A stretch of DNA of 38,776 nucleotides from Scleromatobacter sp038208735 (GTDB taxonomy: Bacteria > Pseudomonadota > Gammaproteobacteria > Burkholderiales > Burkholderiaceae_C). Shown here one piece after another: positions 7,982 to 16,261 of this stretch. The position numbers were made by a program, and so were the translations under genes. Position 1 is the stretch's first letter. Every line of letters begins with the position of its first letter. The notes under the pieces were generated by a model. It was not told the origin of the DNA. It was given only the letters and a program-made list of their open reading frames with translations, and did no database searches. The stretch spans positions 1 to 38,776 of the forward strand of contig JBBQYL010000019.1 of the NCBI GenBank assembly GCA_038208735.1, in the 5' to 3' direction.

Positions 7982-8578
7982 TCACCGCTTCTTCTTCAGC
8001 GGCGCGATGCCCGTCTGGGCGGATTGCCATAGCGCCATCGGATCGTCGGGCGCGGCCGGCGGGGTGGGCGGCCGGGGAATGACGCCCGGCGCCAGCTTGC
8101 GCGGTGCGGGCACCGGCGCGGCGGCGGGCGTCGGCGGTGGCGTGGCCTCGGGCATCAGCACCTCGCCCAGCAGGTCCAGAAGGCGGGTGCGGGCGCGTTG
8201 TGGGTGGCGCCGGTAATAGGTGAGCACCAGGCCCGTGATGAAGCGCTCGTCGTCGTCCTGGGGGAGCGGGCTGTCGCCGGTCGTGAGCGGCACGACGGCG
8301 GTGGTCGCCGGGGCGCCGCCATGGTCGGTGTCCATCCAGCCGACGGCCTTCTGGCAGTTCTGCTCGAACTGCCGGGCCAGGCGTTCGCCGATCAGTCGCG
8401 AACGGCTCTTGATCTGGCTCCAGTAGCTCGGCTGGATCTGCAGCCTTTCGGCGAAACGGCGTTCCAGTCCCCGCAGCGTGGCGGCGTCGGGGTGCTTGAT
8501 GGTGTTGCGGACGAATTCGTCGAACAGCGCAAGTGCGTTGTCCAGGCGGATAGACGCCACGTCTCGGGGGGCGTGCAT
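7982..8578 (-). CDS. hypothetical cytoplasmic protein, regulator-like N-terminal helices
   Basis: This protein has about 198 residues. The first ~85 residues are helical (IRLDNALALFDEFVRNTIKH, then LRGLERRFAERLQIQPSYWSQIKSRSRLIGERLARQFE) and read like a helix-turn-helix DNA-binding unit, although I cannot name a family. A middle part contains ERFITGLVLTYYRRHP. The C-terminal third is a Pro/Ala-rich, probably disordered tail that ends in LKKKR. ATG at 8578 (MHAPRDVAS) is chosen; the open frame further upstream is Pro/Arg/Ala noise antisense to the protease gene. It diverges from the protease-FHA operon, starting 120 bases from it, and is thus a candidate regulator of that operon (inference from position). 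Confidence 0.7.
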   Translation of the reverse strand: MHAPRDVASIRLDNALALFDEFVRNTIKHPDAATLRGLERRFAERLQIQPSYWSQIKSRSRLIGERLARQFEQNCQKAVGWMDTDHGGAPATTAVVPLTTGDSPLPQDDDERFITGLVLTYYRRHPQRARTRLLDLLGEVLMPEATPPPTPAAAPVPAPRKLAPGVIPRPPTPPAAPDDPMALWQSAQTGIAPLKKKR

Positions 8579-8697
8579 GGGGAGTAATGATAAAGGGTCG
8601 TGTTCCTGCGTGCTGTCCGCCCGCGCCTTGGCCTTTCCCGACAGCCCCCCGACGGCCTCCCGACGGCCGCCCGGGGCGCTCGGGGTAGGATGGGTCG

Positions 8698-10125
8698 ATG
8701 CCCCTGAACCGCCTGCTCCGGCGCCGCTGCGCACGCCTTTCCATCCTGTTGCTGGCGCTGGCCGGCGCGCCCTGGGCGCACGCCACGTCGCCGGTGGCGC
8801 ACCCGGCGGCGCCCGCCTCGCCCCTGGCCAAGCCCGCCGCGGCCGCCGCATCCAGTGCCGCGGCCCAGGCCGACAACGACGCCGACGACAGCAGCAACCT
8901 GTCCGCCTCGGCGCGCCGCCTCTACGACTTCGGGCGTCCGCGCCTGCTGCAGGTGCGCACGCTGCTGCGCGACCAGGACAGCCAGGCCAGCGTGGGCTCC
9001 GGCTCGCTGGTGGGCGCCGACGGCCTGATCCTCACCAATTACCACGTGGTAAGCCAGGTGGCGCTCGAGCCGCAGCGCTACCGCCTCAACTACCAGACGG
9101 TGGACGGCGCCAAGGGCGCGCTGCAGCTGATCGCGTTCGACGTCGTGCACGACCTCGCGCTGGTCCGCATGGCCACGCCGCCGCCCACGCTGGCCGCGCG
9201 CGGCACCTTCGAGTTCCGGCCCGTCGCCACGCCGCTTTCGCAGGGCGAGCGCATCTTCTCGCTGGGCAATCCGCTGGACGTCGGCTTCGCGGTGGTCGAG
9301 GGCACGTACAACGGCATGGTGGAGCGCAGCTTCCTGCCGCAGATCCTGTTCTCGGGCTCGCTGAATCCCGGCATGAGCGGCGGCCCGGTGCTCGACGACC
9401 GCGGCCACATCGTCGGCGTGAACGTGGCCACGCGACGCGACGGCCAGCAGATCAGCTTCCTGGTGCCGGGCGAGTTCGCGCAGGCGCTCATCGCGCGCGG
9501 CGCGCACGCCAAGCCCATCACCACGTCGGTGGAGGCGGAGATGGCGCGCCAGCTGCTGGCGCACCAGCAGGAGCTCACGTCGCGCTTCGTCGCGCTGCCC
9601 TGGCGCGAGACCAAGCATGCGCACTACAGCGTGCCGGTGCCGCAGGAAGACTTCATGCGCTGCTGGGGCTCGTCGAATCCGTCGGAGTCCAAGGGCCTGT
9701 CGTTCGAGCGCTCCGACTGCCAGATGGACACCGCCATCTTCATCAACGAATCGCTGCGCACCGGCGACCTGGCCGTGCGCCACGAGGTCTACGACGGCAG
9801 CAAGCTGGGCGCGCTGCGCTTTGCCGAGGAGGCCGGCCAGAGCTTCCGCAACGAGGGCATGGGCCGGCGCACGCACGACCTCACCGCGCCCAAGTGCCAG
9901 GAGGACTTCGTGGAGAACGCGGGCCTGCCCATGCGCACGGTGATGTGCCTGCGCGCCTATCGCCACCTGCCGGGCCTGTACGACGTGGCGGTGCTGTCGC
10001 AGTCCGTCGATGCCAGGACGGAAGGCGTGCAGGGCCGCTTCGACGCCCGCGGCGTCAGCTTCGAGAACGCGATGCTTCTTGCCACCCATTACCTCAAGGG
10101 ATTCGCATGGAAACGCTCGCCCTGA
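8698..10125 (+). CDS. exported trypsin-like serine protease (S1C-like, no PDZ domain)
   Basis: This protein has 475 residues. A signal peptide (RLSILLLALAGAPWAHA, cleavage near residue 29) precedes a low-complexity Ala/Pro/Asp linker to about residue 65. The chymotrypsin-like domain follows, with a complete triad: His116 in LTNYHVV, Asp152 in VVHDLALV and Ser227 in GMSGGPVL. No PDZ domain follows. Instead, residues 275-475 form an unrecognised C-terminal domain with several cysteines (CWGS, SDCQMD, PKCQED, VMCLRA), consistent with disulfides in the periplasm. AGGA lies seven bases before the ATG. Its last 19 bases overlap the FHA gene, so the two products are probably made together. A periplasmic quality-control or signalling protease is inferred. 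Confidence 0.88.
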   Translation: MPLNRLLRRRCARLSILLLALAGAPWAHATSPVAHPAAPASPLAKPAAAAASSAAAQADNDADDSSNLSASARRLYDFGRPRLLQVRTLLRDQDSQASVGSGSLVGADGLILTNYHVVSQVALEPQRYRLNYQTVDGAKGALQLIAFDVVHDLALVRMATPPPTLAARGTFEFRPVATPLSQGERIFSLGNPLDVGFAVVEGTYNGMVERSFLPQILFSGSLNPGMSGGPVLDDRGHIVGVNVATRRDGQQISFLVPGEFAQALIARGAHAKPITTSVEAEMARQLLAHQQELTSRFVALPWRETKHAHYSVPVPQEDFMRCWGSSNPSESKGLSFERSDCQMDTAIFINESLRTGDLAVRHEVYDGSKLGALRFAEEAGQSFRNEGMGRRTHDLTAPKCQEDFVENAGLPMRTVMCLRAYRHLPGLYDVAVLSQSVDARTEGVQGRFDARGVSFENAMLLATHYLKGFAWKRSP

Positions 10126-11099
10126 TCGAGACGCTCGACCGGGACGGCCAGCCGCGCCAGATCCTGCGCGTCTCGCAGTGGCCGGTGCGCATCGGCCGCG
10201 CGATCGACTGCGACCTGGTGCTGGACGACCCGCACGTGGCCGCGCACCACGTCACGCTGGACCTGCGCGAGGACGGACTGCACGTGGTGCCGGCCGCCAC
10301 CGTCAACGGCGTCCGCCTGGGCCGCGCCAGCGTGGCGCCGGGTTCGACCCCGCTGCTGCCGCCGTCGGGCCAGATGACGCTGGGCGCCACGACGCTTCGC
10401 GTGCGCCTTGCCAGCGAGGTGCTTGCGCCGGAGCAGCGCCTGATCGACCTGCATATCTTCGAGCGCCGCCATGCGGTCACGCTGATCGCGCTCATCGTGG
10501 TGGCGTCGCTGTGGAAGGCCTTCGACCTGTGGCTGTCCGCCGTGCCGGGCTCACCCGGATCGGCGCTCGCCTGGGGCTATCTGTCGGCGCCTGCCGGCCT
10601 GGTCATCTGGTGCGCGGTGTGGGCCATCGGCTCGATGCTGTTCCAGCGCCGGTTCGCGTTCTGGGCGCATCTGCAAGTGGCACTCACGTGGCTGCTGGTG
10701 GCCATCCTGGTGGAGGCCGCCACGCGGCAGCTGGCATTCGCCTTCTCGATGCCGTCCTTCGACAAGGCAGGCCGCCTCGTGTTCGTCGGCGCGCTCGCCA
10801 TGATGATGTGGCGCCACATGGGCCTGCTGCTGCCCGCGCGCCGGCACGCATTCGCGCTGGCCATCGGCAGCGCGGTGGTCGTGGGCGGCGGGCTGCTGCT
10901 GATCGACCGCTCGATGCAGCAGGAGCCGCTGGTGGGCGACCTGTACCTGGGCACGATCTCGCTGCCCGGCGTGCGGCTGGCCAAGACGGTGTCGGCCGAC
11001 CAGTTCGTGAAGTCGGCGGCGCCGCTGCAGCAGACCTTGTCGAAATGGGCGAAGCCCGGCGACGACGACGACGACGCGCCGGGCGGCGAGGAAGAATAG
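10107..11099 (+). CDS. FHA-domain inner-membrane protein
   Basis: This protein has 330 residues. An N-terminal FHA fold (about residues 15-100) shows VRIGRAIDCDLVLDDPHVAAHH, in which the conserved Gly-Arg is present but the usual Ser-Arg before the histidine is Ala-Ala, so phosphothreonine binding may be weakened. Four to five hydrophobic segments follow (from AVTLIALIVVASLWKAF to FALAIGSAVVVGGGLLLI), then a soluble tail ending in a strongly acidic Asp/Glu run. Cytoplasmic FHA, membrane core and likely periplasmic C-terminal part fit a transducer that couples cytoplasmic signalling to the exported protease encoded immediately upstream. AAGG precedes the ATG at 10107, inside the protease gene, indicating translational coupling. 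Confidence 0.85.
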   Translation: METLALIETLDRDGQPRQILRVSQWPVRIGRAIDCDLVLDDPHVAAHHVTLDLREDGLHVVPAATVNGVRLGRASVAPGSTPLLPPSGQMTLGATTLRVRLASEVLAPEQRLIDLHIFERRHAVTLIALIVVASLWKAFDLWLSAVPGSPGSALAWGYLSAPAGLVIWCAVWAIGSMLFQRRFAFWAHLQVALTWLLVAILVEAATRQLAFAFSMPSFDKAGRLVFVGALAMMMWRHMGLLLPARRHAFALAIGSAVVVGGGLLLIDRSMQQEPLVGDLYLGTISLPGVRLAKTVSADQFVKSAAPLQQTLSKWAKPGDDDDDAPGGEEE

Positions 11100-11107
11100 C
11101 CAAGGCT

Positions 11108-11199
11108 GTCATCCTGCGCGCAGTCGCGTCATCCTGCGCGCAGTCGCAGGATCCACGATGGCTCGTTCGGTGGAACCTGCGACTCCGCGCAGGACTGAC
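11108..11199. repeat. intergenic palindromic repeat with a duplicated 20-bp unit
   Basis: The arm at 11128-11156 (GTCATCCTGCGCGCAGTCGC, then AGGATCCAC) pairs with 11170-11199 with three mismatches or indels, forming a stem of nearly 30 bp. The first 20 bases of the left arm are repeated exactly at 11108-11127, in direct tandem. It separates two convergent genes and ends 11 bases from the EF-G-like stop. Its form is that of the dispersed bacterial palindromic repeats often found between convergent genes. Confidence 0.8.
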
Positions 11200-11209
11200 A
11201 CGTTGGAAC

Positions 11210-13261
11210 TCAGTCGACATCCACCGGCTGGTGCTCCTTGCGCAACGCGTTCTGCACGCTCATCGGCGCCGGCTCGTAGTGCGAGAACGCCACCGTGTAA
11301 TGCCCCTCGCCGCTGGTCATCGCGTTCAGCCGCGTGGCGTAGGCGATCAGCTCCGCCGCAGGGGCCTGGCCCCGCACGATCATCGCGCCGCCCAGCTGCG
11401 CCTCGGTGCCGCTGACCTGGCCGCGGCGTGAGGCGAGGTCGCCGGTGATGTCGCCCATCGCGCTCGCGGGCGCGACGATCTCGACGTCGACGATGGGCTC
11501 CAGCACGATGGGCCGCGCCTCCATGATGGCCACCCACGTGGCCTTGCGGGCCGCGGTGGCGAAGGCGATGTCCTTGCTGTCCACGCTGTGGCTCTTGCCG
11601 TCGTGCACGGTGATGCGGATGTCCTCCACGGCGTAGCCCGCGATCACGCCGGCGGCCAACGCCTCGCGCGCCCCCTTTTCCACCGCCTGCATGAACTGGC
11701 CGGGGATCGCACCGCTCTTGACGACGTCCGCGAACTCGATGCCCGCGCCGCGCGCCAGCGGCTCCACGCGCAGGAATACCTCGCCGAACTGCCCGGCGCC
11801 GCCGGTCTGCTTCTTGTGGCGATGGTGGCCCTCGGCCTTCGCGGTGATGGTCTCGCGGTAGGCGGTGCGCGGCGGGCGCGTCTCCACCTCGAACTTGTGC
11901 ACGTCGCGCAGCCGCTCCACCAGCATGCGCAGGTGCAGCTCGCCCAGGCCGTTGACCACGGTCTCTCGGGTGGCGGCCACCTGCTCGATGCGCAGGCACG
12001 GATCCTCGTCCACCGAGCGCTGCACGAGATCCCACAGCCGCTGCTCGTCGCCGTGGCGCCTGGGCTGGATGGCGATGCCGTGCACCGGCACCGGGAACGT
12101 GAGCGGCTTCAGGTGGAGGTGGCTGTCCTCGGCCGCGTCGTGCAGCACCGCGTCGAAGTGCAGCGCGTCCACCTTGGCGATGGCGCAGATGTCGCCGGGC
12201 AGGGCGCGCGAGATCTCCACGTGCTCCCCGCCCTGCAGCCGGAACAGGTGGCCCACCTTGAACGGCTTGCGGCCGTCGCCGACGAACAGCTGGCTGTCGC
12301 GCGTGAGGGTGCCCTGGTGCACGCGCAGCACGCCCATCTTGCCAACGTACGGGTCGACGGTGACCTTGAACACGTGGGCCAGCACGTGCTTGCCGGCATC
12401 GGGCGACGCGTGCACGAGCTTCGCGCCCGCGCCTTCGCCATCGAGGAAGTCGGGCGGGTTGCCCTCGGTCGGGTTGGGCAGCAGCCGCACGATGACGTCC
12501 AGCAACTCGGCCACGCCCGCGCCGGTGCGCGCGGAGACGAAGCACACGGGCACGAGGTGCCCCTCGCGCAGCGCCTGCTCCAGCGGCGCGTGCAGCTCGG
12601 TAGCCTCGACGTCGCCCTGGTTGAGGTAGCGGTCGACGAACTCGGCATCGACCTCCACCACCTGCTCCACCAACGCCTGGTGCGCGGCCTCGGGCGACGA
12701 GAAGTCGGTCTCGCCGCCGCGGTTGAAGAAGCAGTCGACGACGCGCGCGCCGCCTCCGGCGGGCAGGTTCAGCGGCAGGCACTCGCGGCCGAAGACCGCG
12801 CGGATCTGCGCGAGGACGGCTTCGCAATCGGCCCCCGGCACATCGATGCGATTGACCACGATCATTCGATCGAGCTTGCGCTCGGCCGCGTGGGCCATCA
12901 TGCGCTGCGCGGTCGAGTCGACGCCGGTGGTGGCGCTGATGACGATGGCCGCGGTCTCGACGGCCTCGAGCGCGGGCAGCGACTGTCCGACGAACTCGAG
13001 CGCCCCGGGCGTATCGATGAGCTGGAGACGGACGCCGTCATGCAGGCAGTTGACGACGGCGGCATGGAGGGAATGACCAACGCGCTTCTCGAGCGGGTCG
13101 TGGTCGCTGACCGTGGTGCCGCGCTCGACGCTGCCGGCCGTCTTGATGGCGCCGGCGCGCAGCAGCAGGGCCTCGGTGAGGGTGGTCTTGCCGGTGGCCG
13201 AGGCGCCCACCAGTGCCACGTTGCGGATGGCCGCAATATCGGTGGATTCGAAGATCGTCAT
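11210..13261 (-). CDS. elongation factor G-like GTPase (EF-G2 type)
   Basis: This protein has 683 residues with the full five-domain EF-G layout. The P-loop is GASATGKT (residues 19-26) instead of the canonical GHIDAGKT, G3 is DTPG, and G4 is NRID in place of NKxD. GGAGQFGEVFLRVEP marks domain IV and VEIVAPASAMGDITGDLASRRG the domain V region. The altered switch and P-loop mark it as a paralogue, not the main translocase FusA, which usually sits with rpsG and tufA. Such paralogues act in conditions of stress or have unknown translational roles. ATG at 13261 gives the start MTIFESTDIAAIRN; the frame upstream of it is not family-like. The gene stands alone, 112 bases downstream of amn. Confidence 0.9.
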   Translation of the reverse strand: MTIFESTDIAAIRNVALVGASATGKTTLTEALLLRAGAIKTAGSVERGTTVSDHDPLEKRVGHSLHAAVVNCLHDGVRLQLIDTPGALEFVGQSLPALEAVETAAIVISATTGVDSTAQRMMAHAAERKLDRMIVVNRIDVPGADCEAVLAQIRAVFGRECLPLNLPAGGGARVVDCFFNRGGETDFSSPEAAHQALVEQVVEVDAEFVDRYLNQGDVEATELHAPLEQALREGHLVPVCFVSARTGAGVAELLDVIVRLLPNPTEGNPPDFLDGEGAGAKLVHASPDAGKHVLAHVFKVTVDPYVGKMGVLRVHQGTLTRDSQLFVGDGRKPFKVGHLFRLQGGEHVEISRALPGDICAIAKVDALHFDAVLHDAAEDSHLHLKPLTFPVPVHGIAIQPRRHGDEQRLWDLVQRSVDEDPCLRIEQVAATRETVVNGLGELHLRMLVERLRDVHKFEVETRPPRTAYRETITAKAEGHHRHKKQTGGAGQFGEVFLRVEPLARGAGIEFADVVKSGAIPGQFMQAVEKGAREALAAGVIAGYAVEDIRITVHDGKSHSVDSKDIAFATAARKATWVAIMEARPIVLEPIVDVEIVAPASAMGDITGDLASRRGQVSGTEAQLGGAMIVRGQAPAAELIAYATRLNAMTSGEGHYTVAFSHYEPAPMSVQNALRKEHQPVDVD

Positions 13262-13372
13262 GGCGCGTGTCTCCACGGGCCGGGACGCCAGGCAGCGACG
13301 CGGCGACCCGAACCGCGACACGGCCGGATGGCAGGCCTCGGAGCCTACGCCGCTGCGCGCGGCCGCGCAAGG

Positions 13373-14848
13373 CTATTGAAACGCCACCTCGGCGAAGCCG
13401 CGCAGCTTGCGGCTGTGCAGCTTGTCGACGCCCGAGCCGCGCAGCAGCTCCAGCGCGCGAATGCCGATGCGCAGATGCTGCTCCACGCGCTCGCGGTAGA
13501 AGTGGTTGGCCATGCCCGGCAGCTTGATCTCGCCGTGCAGCGGCTTGTCGGACACGCACAGCAAGGTGCCGTACGGCACGCGGAAGCGAAAGCCGTTGGC
13601 GGCGATGGCGGCCGATTCCATGTCGAGCGCGATGGCGCGGCTCTGGCTGAAGCGACGCTCCGGACCCGGATGCGGCAGCAGCTCCCAGTTGCGGTTGTCG
13701 GTGGAGGCGACGGTGCCGGTGCGCATCACGCGCTTCAGGTCGACGCCGGCCAGCTGCGTGATCTCGGCCACGGCCTGCTCGAGTGCCACCTGCACCTCGG
13801 CCAGCGGCGGGATCGGCACCCACAGCGGCAGCTCCTCGTCGAGCACGTGATCCTCGCGCACGTAGCCGTGCGCCAGCACGTAGTCGCCCAGCTGCTGCGT
13901 GGTGCGCAGGCCGGCGCAGTGGCCCAGCATGATCCACGCGTGCGGGCGAAGCACGGCGATGTGGTCGCTGATGTTCTTGGCGTTGGACGGGCCCACGCCG
14001 ATGTTGACCATGGTGATGCCGCCGTTGTCGCCGCGGCGCAGGTGGTAGGCCGGCATCTGCGGCAGGCGCGGCGGCGCGGTGCCGGCCGGGCCCGCGGGCG
14101 TGGGCAGGCCGGCGCGCATCGTGACCACGTTGCCGGGCTCGACGAACGCCTCGTAGACAGAGTCGGCGCGCGCCATCTCGCGGTGGCCCAGCGCGATGAA
14201 CTCGTCGATGTAGAACTGGTAGTTGGTGAACAGGACGAAGTTCTGGAAGTGCTCGGGCGCGGTGCCGGTGTAGTGGCGCAGGCGGTGCAGCGAGTAGTCG
14301 ACGCGCGGCGCGGTGAACAACGCCAGCGGCAGCGGGTCGGCGGGGCCGGGCTCGTAGGTGCCGTTGGCGATGCCGTCGTCCATCGCGGCGAGGTTGGGCA
14401 GGTCGAACAGATCGCGCAGTTGCAGGCGCTGCGTGGCGGTGAGCGTGCCCTCCACGTGGTCGTGCTCGGCGAACGAGAAGTGCAGCGGCATCGGCTCGCG
14501 GCTGACGCCCACCTCGATGTGCACGCCATGGTGCTGCCGCAGCAGGCGAAACTGCTCGCGGTAGTAGTCGTTGAACAGCTCGGGGCGCGTCAGCGTGGTC
14601 TCGAACGTGCCGGGGCCGGCCACGAATCCGTAGCTGGACACCGAGTCGGCGCGCGCCACGGTGTCGGTGTGCACGCGCACGCTGGGATAGCAGGCGCGCA
14701 CATGCGACGCCGGCACCTGGCCCGACACGAATTCGTGCAGGTGCTTGCGCAGGTGATCGACCCCGGCCTGGTAGATCTCGATCACGCGGGCCACGGCGGC
14801 ATCGGGATCGTCGAAGGATTCACGGGGGACGAGCAGCGGTTCGATCAT
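13373..14848 (-). CDS. amn: AMP nucleosidase
   Basis: AMP nucleosidase hydrolyses AMP to adenine and ribose 5-phosphate and so controls adenylate pools. The product has 491 residues, close to E. coli Amn (about 484). An N-terminal AMP_N-type domain (about 1-170) precedes a phosphorylase-like catalytic domain with VNIGVGPSNAKNISDHIAVL, GHCAGLRTTQQ and the ALDMESAAIAANG signature, whose Glu contacts ribose. The C-terminus (HSRKLRGFAEVAFQ) is also typical. ATG at 14848 (MIEPLLVPRESF) is chosen. It diverges from the M14 peptidase gene with about 97 bases between starts. Confidence 0.95.
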   Translation of the reverse strand: MIEPLLVPRESFDDPDAAVARVIEIYQAGVDHLRKHLHEFVSGQVPASHVRACYPSVRVHTDTVARADSVSSYGFVAGPGTFETTLTRPELFNDYYREQFRLLRQHHGVHIEVGVSREPMPLHFSFAEHDHVEGTLTATQRLQLRDLFDLPNLAAMDDGIANGTYEPGPADPLPLALFTAPRVDYSLHRLRHYTGTAPEHFQNFVLFTNYQFYIDEFIALGHREMARADSVYEAFVEPGNVVTMRAGLPTPAGPAGTAPPRLPQMPAYHLRRGDNGGITMVNIGVGPSNAKNISDHIAVLRPHAWIMLGHCAGLRTTQQLGDYVLAHGYVREDHVLDEELPLWVPIPPLAEVQVALEQAVAEITQLAGVDLKRVMRTGTVASTDNRNWELLPHPGPERRFSQSRAIALDMESAAIAANGFRFRVPYGTLLCVSDKPLHGEIKLPGMANHFYRERVEQHLRIGIRALELLRGSGVDKLHSRKLRGFAEVAFQ

Positions 14849-14945
14849 GGCTTCATTGTGGATGAAACGCGTGACCGCGGCGCGTCGCCGGACGGGCGGG
14901 CATCGGCACTGCCTACACTGGCGGGTCGAAAGGTGGACAAACAAC

Positions 14946-16076
14946 GTGATCAATGTATTCCGCGGCCGGGCCGACCCTCGAGCGGCCGCCGCTTCCACAT
15001 CGCATGCGCGCCGGCCGCGCTGGGCGCGCCCCGGCGCCGCCGCTTTGCTTGCGCTGGGCCTGGCGCCGGTGCTGGCCAACGTGCACGGCAAGCCGCCGGC
15101 GACCCCTCGGCGCGCGGCGGCCTCTGCCCCGGCCGCGGCCTCCGCGCCCGTCGCCGTCGTCGCCGCCACCTCCGCCTCCGCCGCCGCCGCCGCGACGTCC
15201 ACCGACCTCGTCCAGTGGTGTGCCCGCCTGGCGCCTGAGGTGCCCGGCGTCGACCTGCCCGGCTGCCGCGCCTCGGGCCTGGTGGCCGGCAATGGCCGTT
15301 CGGTGCACGGCGTGCCGCTGTGGTCCAACGACGTGGTGCCCGCCGGCGGCACGCCGCGCTTCAAGGTGCTGCTGCTGGCCGGCATCCACGGCGACGAGCT
15401 GGCGTCGGTCACGCTGGCCTTCGACTGGATCGCCCGCTCGCACGGCGTGCAGGCCGGCGCGATGCCGCATCCGTCCCGTACCGCCCGCCCCACCATCGCC
15501 GACGTGGCCTGGCTCTTCGTGCCGCTGCTCAATCCCGACGGCCTGCTGCACTCGCCGTCCACGCGCGTCAACGCCCACGGCGTCGACCTGAACCGCAACT
15601 TCCCCACCGCCGACTGGCAGCGCGACGCGCAGCCTTACTGGATCAAGCGCACCCGCAAGGATCCGCGCCGCTTCCCGGGCCTGCGGCCGCTGTCGGAGCC
15701 GGAATCGCGCTGGCTGCTGGCGCAGATCGACCAGTTCCATCCCGACCTCATCGTGTCGGTGCACGCGCCCTACGGCCTGCTCGATTTCGACGGCCCGCCG
15801 CCCGCGCCGCGCCGCCTGGGCAGCCTGCAGCTGGATCCGGTGGGCGTGTATCCCGGCTCGCTGGGCAACTACGGCGGCCTGGTGAAGAACGTGCCGGTGA
15901 TGACGCTGGAGCTGAAGAACGCGCGCGCCATCTCCCCGGGCGAGCTGTCGGCGATGTGGAGCGACCTGCAGCGCTGGCTCAACGAGCAGATGACCAACCC
16001 GGGCGTGCAGGCCAGCGCGCAGCGCAGCCCGGTGCCCGGCACGAAGACGATCGGCACGCTGGGGCGCGTTGACTGA
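14946..16076 (+). CDS. exported M14-family zinc carboxypeptidase
   Basis: This protein has about 376 residues starting at GTG 14946, which has GGTGGA eight bases upstream. An N-terminal basic stretch and a hydrophobic AAALLALGLAPVLA segment form a signal peptide, followed by a long Ala/Pro/Ser linker to about residue 85. The M14 core shows His148 and Glu151 (GIHGDE), VDLNRNFPT for substrate binding, His273 (SVHAPYG) and the catalytic Glu322 (MTLELKN). The same set is found in murein peptide amidase MpaA-like proteins, so cleavage of cell-wall peptides is the likely role, though the exact substrate is not readable. No strong partner gene is adjacent. Confidence 0.88.
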   Translation: MINVFRGRADPRAAAASTSHARRPRWARPGAAALLALGLAPVLANVHGKPPATPRRAAASAPAAASAPVAVVAATSASAAAAATSTDLVQWCARLAPEVPGVDLPGCRASGLVAGNGRSVHGVPLWSNDVVPAGGTPRFKVLLLAGIHGDELASVTLAFDWIARSHGVQAGAMPHPSRTARPTIADVAWLFVPLLNPDGLLHSPSTRVNAHGVDLNRNFPTADWQRDAQPYWIKRTRKDPRRFPGLRPLSEPESRWLLAQIDQFHPDLIVSVHAPYGLLDFDGPPPAPRRLGSLQLDPVGVYPGSLGNYGGLVKNVPVMTLELKNARAISPGELSAMWSDLQRWLNEQMTNPGVQASAQRSPVPGTKTIGTLGRVD

Positions 16077-16261
16077 GTGCCCGCTTCGGGGGGTTCCCGG
16101 AGATGTGGCTGTCGAGCGACCGCGGCGACGCGAAACCGATGCTGGCGCCGCCGTCCAGGCCGGCGGGTAGGCCTGCCGCCTGCCAGGAGGCCGGGTCGCG
16201 CCCCGTGCATCCGTCCGCCGTCGCGGCGAGTCGTCCCTTCAACTGTCGCATCCTCGCCGCC

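Noticed and set aside
8392..10089. A long minus-strand frame antisense to the protease gene
   Set aside because: It has no recognisable domain, and the plus strand has a signal peptide and a full catalytic triad.
11588..15238. A plus-strand open frame of over 1200 codons antisense to the EF-G-like and amn genes
   Set aside because: High GC content keeps antisense frames open. Its translation is His/Arg/Gly/Ala-rich with no domain, and both opposite-strand genes have clear motifs.
16077..16261. Possible gene or promoter between the M14 peptidase and the esterase
   Set aside because: The 185 bases show only a short GGCGG/CCGCC hairpin and no convincing promoter or ORF with a ribosome-binding site.
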